Shown here: positions 29,616 to 37,953 of the stretch, in pieces
Layout: each line of letters opens with the position of its first letter
How positions within the stretch are numbered: position 1 is the stretch's first letter
NCBI GenBank assembly: GCA_903834475.1
Contig: CAILJH010000114.1
Location: 1 to 64,000, forward strand
DNA length: 64,000 nucleotides
Source of the DNA: an uncultured Prolixibacteraceae bacterium
Lineage (GTDB): Bacteria; Bacteroidota; Bacteroidia; Bacteroidales; Prolixibacteraceae
Reading direction: 5' to 3'
Translations under genes and position numbers: made by a program
The notes under the pieces: generated by a model
What the model saw: the letters and a program-made list of their open reading frames with translations, nothing else
What the model was told of the DNA's origin: nothing
Databases searched by the model: none

Positions 29616-32147
29616 ATGAAAAGATTAATACATTTTGCCCCGGCATTATTTCTACTATTATTATCAGCTCTGTCTAATGCAACAATCCCTCAAAGAACTG
29701 GCTGGTGGAAATTCGATAATCCTTCAAATCTCTCAAAAGCTGAAGCCGGATTTGGAACTGATCTTGCTCTCACAGGAACCCAGTCTGCTGCTACCGGACC
29801 GGAATCCGGAAACGGAGCAGTATTGATCGGCCCGGGCAGCTATTACAAGATGAGCCATCAAATAGTTCCGAAAGCTCCGGAGACCTATGTGAATGAATAT
29901 TCTCTCCAGTACGATTTTAAAGTGCCTGCCAATGGAATATGGCACAGTTTTTTTCAAACTTCAGCGACCAATACCAACGACGGCGATTTCTTTATCAATC
30001 CTTCCGGAAACATTGGTGTGGCAGCAGTTGGATACAGTAGTTTTGCCGTTTCCCCCAATGAATGGTACCGCATGGTCATTTCAGTAAAAAACGGAAGCAA
30101 CTTTAACTGCTACCTCGATGGTAAACTGCTCATGAATGGAACTGTACAAACCATCGATGGACGTTTTTCGCTAAGTGATTTGTTGCTGATTTTTGCGGAT
30201 GACGACGGTGAAGATGGAAATATATACTGCTCTGAACTGGCGTTATGGAGTCAGGCACTTACCGCTGATCAAGCCAAGGAACTGGGTGGTTTTGGTCATG
30301 CCGTAAACCCTAATCTGATGACAAGAATTCCTTATTTGCAAGGTCAGGGTCAAACCACCATGAATGTTTGCTGGCATGATACCGCCACCACAGGAACAAA
30401 AGTAGAATATGGTCTTGACACAACACTAAAGCTTTCGGCTGCAGGCAGCAGTGAACTTATCAGCGATCCGTTTCGCTGGCATACGGTCAAATTAACCGGA
30501 TTGCAGGCCAATACCCGGTATTTTTACCGGGTGGCAAGTGGCACCGGAAAATCAGAAATCTTTTCGTTCAAAACCTTGCCGGATTTGAGTTATACCGGCA
30601 AAATCAGGTTTGTCATGTGCAGCGATACGCATGATTCCGACACAACAAATTCATCCAGAGTGCTTCGGGCAGCAAAAGCGAAAATTTCGCAATTGTATGG
30701 TTCCGATATTGAAAATCATGTCAACGGAATATTTCACTCCGGCGATATCACAATGAGTGGAAATGTTCCTGAACAATATACCTCGCAGTACTTTCGACCA
30801 ATGTCTGCATTGTCATCCAATATTCCAACCATGGTCGTGGCCGGAAATCATGAAGGCGAAAGTCCGTTTTTCTATAAATACCTGAAACTCGACGATCAAT
30901 CGGTATTCCCGACGAATCTCGCCCTGAATGAAAAAATATGGCAAGAACGGGTCGGAAACTCATTGTTTATTGGGCTGAACACCAACATTACCGCGCAATA
31001 CGGCACAGCCATGGCAAACTGGCTTGATACCAAACTGAAAGAAACGGAGAGTGACAGCAGCATCGATTTTGTGTTTTTGTTTATGCATCATCCACCGTAC
31101 TCCGAACTTTGGTTCGATGTGAGCACTTTTGATGGAGGCCCAACCTATATTAAAAATGTGCTGTTTCCGGTTATAAAAAAATACACCAAAGTTCAGCAAC
31201 TGAATTCCGGCCATACCCACGGTTTCGAACGCGGCTCTGTTCTGTCAGGCAAGGCTGACGGTGATTTCAGGTTTATTATTGGCGGTGGTGGTGGTGGCGC
31301 GCTCGACAACTGGGGCGATTTTACAAATTACGATTACCCGGATATTCACATCGCACTCGATCATTTTTGTTTTCAGATTCTGGAAATCGATATTGCCAAC
31401 CATTCCTTTCAAAGTTCAATGTATAGCCTGGGCAACCAGTTTAAATCGCGAAATTCGGAGTTGATGGATACCTGGTATAAAAAACCACTTCAGCCGGGTC
31501 CGGCAACTCCAGCTGTCGAAAATGCATCAATCAATCCTGAAACAATCCAGTTCAATACTTCCGCTTTTTCCGGAACAGATTCCCTGATGACGGTTGAAAT
31601 GAAGATTAATGAACGCTCCGCCAATTCACCAATCGTGTTGGATAGTCTTGCAAACTGGGAAAACATCTATGGCACCGACCAGAATTTTATTCCAATAGAT
31701 AAGAACAGGTCGATAAATCTGAATCAGTTAAAGATCAAAAAGGCAAAACTATCGGTGGGAAAATCTTATGACTTCAGCGTCCGCTACCGCGATCATAACC
31801 TGAAATGGAGTGCCTGGTCAAATTCTGTTCCATTCAATACCTCCGGAATAATCAGTGGAGTGGATGCACTTGCCAATTCTTCGGATAATTCCCGACTCAA
31901 TCAAAACTATCCGAATCCTTTCCGCGGCAATACCATCATCACATACACCATTCCAGAAAAAAGTGAAGTTCTTATTCGAATTTATGATAAAAACGGACGG
32001 ATGGTTGACGAAATAAGCGAAGGAGTGAAACTCAAAGGAAGATACCTTCTTGATTACAAGGCAAATCATTTAAGCAGCGGAATGTATTTCTACCAGCTGA
32101 TTACCGGTAAATTATCGATTACCAAAAAGATGGTGAAAATAGAGTAA
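29616..32147 (+). CDS. LamG domain + purple-acid-phosphatase-like metallophosphoesterase + T9SS sorting domain
   Basis: N-terminal GWWKFDNPSNL LamG; RFVMCSDTHD, GDITMSG, VVAGNHEG, NSGHTHGFERG metallophosphoesterase motifs; CTD LNQNYPNPFRGNTIITYTIPEKS. Confidence 0.9.
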   Translation: MKRLIHFAPALFLLLLSALSNATIPQRTGWWKFDNPSNLSKAEAGFGTDLALTGTQSAATGPESGNGAVLIGPGSYYKMSHQIVPKAPETYVNEYSLQYDFKVPANGIWHSFFQTSATNTNDGDFFINPSGNIGVAAVGYSSFAVSPNEWYRMVISVKNGSNFNCYLDGKLLMNGTVQTIDGRFSLSDLLLIFADDDGEDGNIYCSELALWSQALTADQAKELGGFGHAVNPNLMTRIPYLQGQGQTTMNVCWHDTATTGTKVEYGLDTTLKLSAAGSSELISDPFRWHTVKLTGLQANTRYFYRVASGTGKSEIFSFKTLPDLSYTGKIRFVMCSDTHDSDTTNSSRVLRAAKAKISQLYGSDIENHVNGIFHSGDITMSGNVPEQYTSQYFRPMSALSSNIPTMVVAGNHEGESPFFYKYLKLDDQSVFPTNLALNEKIWQERVGNSLFIGLNTNITAQYGTAMANWLDTKLKETESDSSIDFVFLFMHHPPYSELWFDVSTFDGGPTYIKNVLFPVIKKYTKVQQLNSGHTHGFERGSVLSGKADGDFRFIIGGGGGGALDNWGDFTNYDYPDIHIALDHFCFQILEIDIANHSFQSSMYSLGNQFKSRNSELMDTWYKKPLQPGPATPAVENASINPETIQFNTSAFSGTDSLMTVEMKINERSANSPIVLDSLANWENIYGTDQNFIPIDKNRSINLNQLKIKKAKLSVGKSYDFSVRYRDHNLKWSAWSNSVPFNTSGIISGVDALANSSDNSRLNQNYPNPFRGNTIITYTIPEKSEVLIRIYDKNGRMVDEISEGVKLKGRYLLDYKANHLSSGMYFYQLITGKLSITKKMVKIE

Positions 32148-32244
32148 AAAGGAAAATGGAAAAGGTATTAACGCACCCTGAGAATCATTTTTTTCGTTCT
32201 CAAAGAGGACGAAGGATTAGGAAAATGATTGCTTCACCGGAAGG

Positions 32245-32377
32245 TGAGGCTGTCTCATAAGTCAAAATACTCGAGGATTTGGTCATCCCGAATTTATTTC
32301 GGGATCTGATTTACAATTCGATGGGATCCTGAACCAAGTTCAGGATGACGGATACAAGAACTTTTGAGATAGCCTCA
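32245..32377. mobile_element. MITE-like element with 13-bp terminal inverted repeats (TGAGGCTGTCTCA / TGAGATAGCCTCA)
   Basis: arms 12/13 complementary; internal GTCATCCCGAATTTATTTCGGGAT ... ATCCTGAACCAAGTTCAGGATGAC. Confidence 0.65.
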
Positions 32378-32447
32378 TAAAGCGATAATTCATCTATTCC
32401 TATAAACCTGAGAACCCTTTGGTTTCTCAAAAACAAATAAAAAAACT

Positions 32448-33191
32448 TCAGGCTATCAGAAATTTCTCTGCCTGTTCCAAATCTTCCGGAGTATCGATGC
32501 CAATACTTTCGAATTGCGTTTGTGCCGTTTTGATGCGATAACCATTCTCGAGCCAGCGCAACTGTTCAAGCGATTCGGCTTTTTCCAGCATTCCAGTCGG
32601 CAATTGAGTTAATTCAAGCAGAATATTGAACCGGTAGGCGTACATTCCGATGTGGCTGTAAAACGTGTTCCGTTTAATCCAATCTTCCGAAGGAACATCT
32701 CGAACAAACGGAATGGTTGAACGGCTGAAATACATGGCATCCTGATTCTTGTTGATCACCACTTTCGGGCGGTTGATGTTGGTAATTTCCAGCGGGTTCG
32801 TAATGGGCTTAATCAATGTTGCAATTTCAGTTTCCGGAGAATTGAAACAATCCTTCAGTCCTTCAATCTGTTCGGTCCGGATAAAAGGTTCGTCGCCCTG
32901 AATGTTGATGACAACATCGAATTTTAGCTTTTCTGCCACTTTCATCGCAGCTTCAGCACAGCGGTCAGTTCCGCTTTGGTGGCTTGGTGACGTATAAACG
33001 GCCTTTCCGCCAAAAGCCTCAACTGCTGAATAAATCCGTTCATCATCGGTTGCAACAAACACTTCAGAAACACTCTTTTTAGCATTTTCATAGACCCATT
33101 GAATGATGGGTTTTCCTCCAAGCAAAACAAGTGGTTTCCCCGGAAAACGGGTCGATTGAAACCGGGCAGGGATAATTGCGATAAAATTCAT
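32448..33191 (-). CDS. kdsB: 3-deoxy-manno-octulosonate cytidylyltransferase
   Basis: MNFIAIIPARFQSTRFPGKPLV; VINIQGDEPFI. Confidence 0.96.
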   Translation of the reverse strand: MNFIAIIPARFQSTRFPGKPLVLLGGKPIIQWVYENAKKSVSEVFVATDDERIYSAVEAFGGKAVYTSPSHQSGTDRCAEAAMKVAEKLKFDVVINIQGDEPFIRTEQIEGLKDCFNSPETEIATLIKPITNPLEITNINRPKVVINKNQDAMYFSRSTIPFVRDVPSEDWIKRNTFYSHIGMYAYRFNILLELTQLPTGMLEKAESLEQLRWLENGYRIKTAQTQFESIGIDTPEDLEQAEKFLIA

Positions 33192-33254
33192 AGTTTAATC
33201 TGAACTTAAACGTTTTAATAGTAATTTCGCAAAGTTAAACATATTGTCCTTAAA

Positions 33255-34487
33255 ATGGATGTTCAGGAAATAAAACAACGATTTGGAATCATTGGCAACT
33301 CACCCGAGTTGTTGCGTGTGATCGGTATTGCAGTTCAGGTTGCACCAACCGATCTTTCGGTATTAATAAGCGGCGAAAGTGGAACGGGAAAGGAATCATT
33401 TCCGCAGATCATTCATCAGTTCTCCACCCGCAAACATGGCAAATACATCGCGGTTAATTGTGGTGCTATTCCTGAAGGCACTATCGATTCAGAACTTTTT
33501 GGTCACGAAAAAGGTTCCTTTACCGGAGCTCTGTCCGACCGCAAAGGCTACTTTGAAGAAGCTGACGGCGGCACTATTTTTCTGGACGAAATTGGCGAAC
33601 TGCCACTTTCGACACAGGTTCGTTTGCTTCGTGTACTCGAAGCCGGAGAGTTTATGAAAGTGGGTTCTTCGAAAGTACTGAAAACGAATGTGCGTGTTGT
33701 CGCTGCAACGAATGTACTGATTACAGAAGCCATTGAAAAAGGAAAATTTCGTGAAGATTTGTATTACCGCCTGAATACTGTGCCCATCCGGGTTTTGCCA
33801 TTGCGCGACCGGAAGGAAGATATTCATCTGCTTTTCCGGAAATTCGCATCCGACTTTGCCGATAAATACCGCATGCCACCAATCAGGCTCGACAACGAGG
33901 CCGTTTCGTTGCTGATTAGCTACAATTGGCCCGGTAATGTCAGGCAGTTAAAAAATATTACCGAGCAAATTTCGATTATCGAAAAAGAAAGGCTGATTGA
34001 TGCCAAAAACCTTCTGCAATATATTCCGGTGCAGAATGGGAATAAGCTTCCGGCGTTATATCACAATGTGGATGAAAAAACATTCTCATCGGAACGCGAA
34101 ATTTTGTACCAGATTCTGTTCGACATGAAGAAAGACATGAACGACCTGAAAAAGCTGGTTCACGACATTCTTCAGAATGAAGCCACGACGAACGATATTC
34201 GGGACGACAATGCACAGCTGATCCGAAAACTCTACCAAAACGAGAGCGGTAATTATGTTCCCGATCAGGCCTCATCCAACCGGGTAACAGTAAATCCGGC
34301 AGCAAAAGAAACTATTTTCGATACCGAAGAATTTGTGGAAGAATCCTTATCGCTCGAAGACAAGGAAGTTGAAATGATCCGTAAATCACTCGAAAAACAT
34401 AAGGGCAAGCGAAAACATGCTGCGCGTGAACTGGGAATTTCAGAACGCACGCTGTACCGGAAAATCAAAGAATACAACATCGATTAA
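33255..34487 (+). CDS. sigma-54-dependent transcriptional regulator (AAA+ with Fis-type HTH)
   Basis: GESGTGKESFPQIIH; ELFGHEKGSFTGA; HTH HAARELGISERTLYRKIKEY. Confidence 0.95.
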   Translation: MDVQEIKQRFGIIGNSPELLRVIGIAVQVAPTDLSVLISGESGTGKESFPQIIHQFSTRKHGKYIAVNCGAIPEGTIDSELFGHEKGSFTGALSDRKGYFEEADGGTIFLDEIGELPLSTQVRLLRVLEAGEFMKVGSSKVLKTNVRVVAATNVLITEAIEKGKFREDLYYRLNTVPIRVLPLRDRKEDIHLLFRKFASDFADKYRMPPIRLDNEAVSLLISYNWPGNVRQLKNITEQISIIEKERLIDAKNLLQYIPVQNGNKLPALYHNVDEKTFSSEREILYQILFDMKKDMNDLKKLVHDILQNEATTNDIRDDNAQLIRKLYQNESGNYVPDQASSNRVTVNPAAKETIFDTEEFVEESLSLEDKEVEMIRKSLEKHKGKRKHAARELGISERTLYRKIKEYNID

Positions 34488-35011
34488 TGACTATGAAGAC
34501 ACGAAATTTGTTGCTAATCCTGCTTTCAGTAATACTTTCTGTGGCAGTTTTTACTTCTTGTAAAGTGGGGTACTCGTTTACCGGAGCCTCCATCTCTCCA
34601 AGCGTTAAAACCTTTACGGTTCCGTATTTTCCAAACCGTGCCCGATTGGTTAATCCAAACCTGAGTCAGCTGTTCACCGAAGGACTGCAGGAAAAACTGG
34701 TAAAACAGACTTCATTAAACCAGATTACAGATGGTGGTGATCTTGAATACACCGGTCAGATTACCGAGTATGAAGTGAGACCGATGAATATTCAGCAAGG
34801 TGACCTTGCTGCACAGAACAGGCTGACTATTGGCGTTAAGATCAAATTCACCAATACCAAGGATCATGAGCAAGACTGGGAGAAATCATTTTCTGCCTAT
34901 GAAGATTTTGACAGCAACAATTCACTCAGTGATATTGAAGGCGAGCTGGTTCCGCTAATTGTCACCAAACTGACCGACGATATTTTCAATGCCTCGGTTG
35001 CAAACTGGTAA
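34487..35011 (+). CDS. LptE-like LPS-assembly lipoprotein
   Basis: FTSCKVGYSFTGASISPSVKTFTVPYFPNRA; position before secG. Confidence 0.85.
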   Translation: MTMKTRNLLLILLSVILSVAVFTSCKVGYSFTGASISPSVKTFTVPYFPNRARLVNPNLSQLFTEGLQEKLVKQTSLNQITDGGDLEYTGQITEYEVRPMNIQQGDLAAQNRLTIGVKIKFTNTKDHEQDWEKSFSAYEDFDSNNSLSDIEGELVPLIVTKLTDDIFNASVANW

Positions 35012-35014
35012 GCT

Positions 35015-35671
35015 ATGACGGCAGAACAAATCATTCAATGTATTCAGGCTCCTGAAAAGCTAAACATGGAAACCCTTCCATTCCTGAAAGAATTGACTGC
35101 GCAGCATCCGGCATTTGAAGCGGGTTGGATATTATACCTGAAAAACCTGAAAAACCTGAATGATTCATCATTCGGACAGGAACTGATCAACGGAGCCATC
35201 CGGATTCAGGACAGACGGAGGTTATACCTGTTTCTGAACACGAAGATCAACGGAAAAGAACCGGAACAAACAGCCTCATCTGAAACTGATCCCGATATTT
35301 TCAACCTCATTTTTGCCCCGGAATACCGGTTGGAAGCGCCGGAAGAAGCAGAAACGTCAAACGATGAAAATGCACGGTCGATTCCGAATGAGTCGGAAAA
35401 GAAATTCAAGCTGATTGATAGATTTCTGGAAGCTCAGCCGAAAATGCCACAGATAAAAAACGAAGAAACAACTTCTCCAATGGAGCGGCAACTCGAAAAT
35501 CAGGAAGAAAATGATGACCTGGTGACAGAAACCCTGGCGATGATCTATGCCAAACAAGGTTACAATCGGAAAGCTATCCAGATATTTGAGAAGTTAAGTT
35601 TGAAATATCCGGAAAAAAGTACTTACTTTGCCGCTCAGATTGAAAAAATCAAACTATTAATGAACAATTAA
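35015..35671 (+). CDS. hypothetical TPR-like protein
   Basis: C-terminal ETLAMIYAKQGYNRKAIQIFEKLSLKYPEKSTYFAAQIEK. Confidence 0.7.
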   Translation: MTAEQIIQCIQAPEKLNMETLPFLKELTAQHPAFEAGWILYLKNLKNLNDSSFGQELINGAIRIQDRRRLYLFLNTKINGKEPEQTASSETDPDIFNLIFAPEYRLEAPEEAETSNDENARSIPNESEKKFKLIDRFLEAQPKMPQIKNEETTSPMERQLENQEENDDLVTETLAMIYAKQGYNRKAIQIFEKLSLKYPEKSTYFAAQIEKIKLLMNN

Positions 35672-35681
35672 TTCCTTTCAT

Positions 35682-36074
35682 ATGTACACACTTATCACCG
35701 TTTTATTATTCATTGTCTGTATTTTGCTGATTCTTATTGTATTGGTTCAAAACTCAAAAGGCGGTGGATTAGCAAGTAACTTTCAGTCGTCAAACCAGAT
35801 CATGGGAGTTCGCAAAACAAACGACTTTCTCGAAAAAGCAACATGGATACTTGCCGGAGCACTTTTGATTTTGTCAATTGGAGGTACCGCATTTATTTCA
35901 AGAGATAGCAAGTCTGGGGCACAGTCAGCGATTAAAGATCAGATTCAAAACTCAGTTGATCCGAATCAGGTTCCAAGTTTTCCTGCTCCTACTCCTGCTG
36001 GCGCAAAAACGGCTGCTCCTGCAACAACACAGCCTGCCGCAACGCCGGCTCCTGCTCCTGCTGCTAAAAAATAA
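35682..36074 (+). CDS. secG: preprotein translocase subunit SecG with Pro/Ala-rich C-terminal tail
   Basis: LIVLVQNSKGGGLASNF...RKTNDFLEKATWILA. Confidence 0.93.
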   Translation: MYTLITVLLFIVCILLILIVLVQNSKGGGLASNFQSSNQIMGVRKTNDFLEKATWILAGALLILSIGGTAFISRDSKSGAQSAIKDQIQNSVDPNQVPSFPAPTPAGAKTAAPATTQPAATPAPAPAAKK

Positions 36075-36112
36075 AGATTCTTCAGGAAAACTATTTTATA
36101 AGCGATAAATGG

Positions 36113-36148
36113 AAGTCTTCAATGTGAAAACATTGAAGACTTTTTTTG
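36113..36148 (+). terminator. intrinsic terminator downstream of secG (AAGTCTTCAATGT gaaa ACATTGAAGACTT TTTTT)
   Basis: perfect 13-bp stem, GAAA loop, T-tract. Confidence 0.95.
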
Positions 36149-36187
36149 TTAGTTTTACACTGTAACCCAAACGAAAATCAACTCAGA

Positions 36188-37645
36188 ATGAACCGAATAT
36201 TTTCCTTTCCCGTCTATCGTCTGCTGATTAGTATATTCGTCGTATCTGCCTGCAATTCTCCAGTACTTCCGCCAGCACCGTTACTGCCGGTTCCGACTGA
36301 CCGCCAGTTGGCGTGGCACGAAATGGAGCAATATGCATTTGTGCATTTTACCACCAACACCTTTACCGACAAGGAATGGGGATTCGGCGACGAAAGTGAA
36401 TCCGTTTTCAATCCAACGGCCATGGATGTAACCCAATGGACGAAAACCTTCAAGGCAGCCGGCCTGAAAGGTTTGGTACTTACCTGCAAGCACCACGATG
36501 GTTTTTGTTTGTGGCCCAGCAAGTATACCGAACATTCAGTCAAAAACAGTCCGTATAAAAACGGTAAGGGCAATGTGGTTGATGAAGTGGAGAAAGCCTG
36601 TCGGGCCGATGGCCTGAAGTTTGGCGTTTACCTCTCACCCTGGGACCGGAATCGTGCTGATTATGGATCACCTTCCTATGTGGAGTATTACCGTAACCAG
36701 CTGAAGGAACTGTTTTCAGCTCATTCACCGATATTCGAAATGTGGTTTGACGGTGCAAACGGCGGTGACGGTTTTTATGGCGGTGCAAAAGAAAAACGTA
36801 AAATTGATGGCAAAACCTATTACGACTGGCCAACGACATTGAAGCTTGTTCGCGGAATGGAGCCCAATGTGATTTTCTTCAGCGATGCCGGACCTGACAT
36901 TCGCTGGTGCGGCAACGAGAGCGGATTTGTCAACGAAACCAACTGGAATACGATTACTCCTGACAGCATTTATGCCGGCAAAAGCGGAATAGAGAAATTG
37001 CTGAATACCGGAAATGAAAATGGCTCAAGCTGGATACCGGCTGAAGTAGATGTTTCGATCCGACCGGGCTGGTTTTACCATGCCAAACAAGATTCGCTGG
37101 TGAAAACTCCGGAACAATTATTCAACATTTACCTGAATTCGGTAGGTCGCGGAGCCAATTTGATCCTGAATATCCCACCCGATCGCCGGGGATTAGTTAA
37201 CGAAATTGACGTGGCTTCGCTTCTGGGCTGGAAAAAGCTGATTGACGAACGATTTAAAACCAATCTGGCCCTGAATAAACCAGTGAAAGCTTCTGCTTTT
37301 CGCGGAAATTCGCCGGTTTATTCAGCCGATAATATTACCGATGGAAAAAAGGAAACATACTGGGCTACCAATGATCAGGAAAATACAGGCAATCTTGAAG
37401 TTGACCTGGGTGAAAAAAAACTGATCAGTTTTGTGCTTATTCAGGAATACATTAAACTTGGGCAGCGTGTAAAAAGCTTTTCGGTTGAAGTTGAAAAGGA
37501 TGGAAAATGGCTGGAAGTGGCGAAAGGAACTACTGTCGGATACAAGCGAATCCTTCGTATCAATCCGGTTGAGGCTCAAAAGTTGCGTTTGGTAATTTCT
37601 GACTCGAAAGCATGTCCTGCCATTTCAAACGTGGAAGTATATTAA
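36188..37645 (+). CDS. alpha-L-fucosidase-like (GH29) with C-terminal F5/8-type (discoidin) domain
   Basis: FTTNTFTDKEWGFGDES; LTCKHHDGFCLWPSKYTEHSVKNSP; start at MNRIF preferred over ORF start 36146. Confidence 0.88.
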   Translation: MNRIFSFPVYRLLISIFVVSACNSPVLPPAPLLPVPTDRQLAWHEMEQYAFVHFTTNTFTDKEWGFGDESESVFNPTAMDVTQWTKTFKAAGLKGLVLTCKHHDGFCLWPSKYTEHSVKNSPYKNGKGNVVDEVEKACRADGLKFGVYLSPWDRNRADYGSPSYVEYYRNQLKELFSAHSPIFEMWFDGANGGDGFYGGAKEKRKIDGKTYYDWPTTLKLVRGMEPNVIFFSDAGPDIRWCGNESGFVNETNWNTITPDSIYAGKSGIEKLLNTGNENGSSWIPAEVDVSIRPGWFYHAKQDSLVKTPEQLFNIYLNSVGRGANLILNIPPDRRGLVNEIDVASLLGWKKLIDERFKTNLALNKPVKASAFRGNSPVYSADNITDGKKETYWATNDQENTGNLEVDLGEKKLISFVLIQEYIKLGQRVKSFSVEVEKDGKWLEVAKGTTVGYKRILRINPVEAQKLRLVISDSKACPAISNVEVY

Positions 37646-37900
37646 AAAATCAGTACGATTTACTTCATGAATTCGATCTTCTAATGAACGATGATCCGAT
37701 GACCTGACTTCGGATCAGTAAATAAAAACATGCCTTTCGCCGAAAAAACCTGCCCTTTCTCCATTTTCATTCTTGTATGTATGAACATAAAGATGTTTCA
37801 TTTGTCCGTCATTAAAGAAAAACAAAATCATAGCATCGATGTAATTTTAACAGGTAGTTTGGCAACTTATTCAATAAAAATCAATCCATATATCAGTCTC

Positions 37901-37929
37901 AATCCTGGTTTTGAAAACCTGTCAGGATT
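37901..37929. repeat. dispersed palindrome family copy 3, degenerate (4-bp ACAG missing from left arm)
   Basis: AATCCTGGTTTT g AAAACCTGTCAGGATT. Confidence 0.8.
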
Positions 37930-37953
37930 CATGAAATAAATGTTCAGAAAACA

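Noticed and set aside
37730-37939. 69-aa ORF upstream of the TonB receptor
   Set aside because: Runs through the dispersed palindrome; no recognisable motif.
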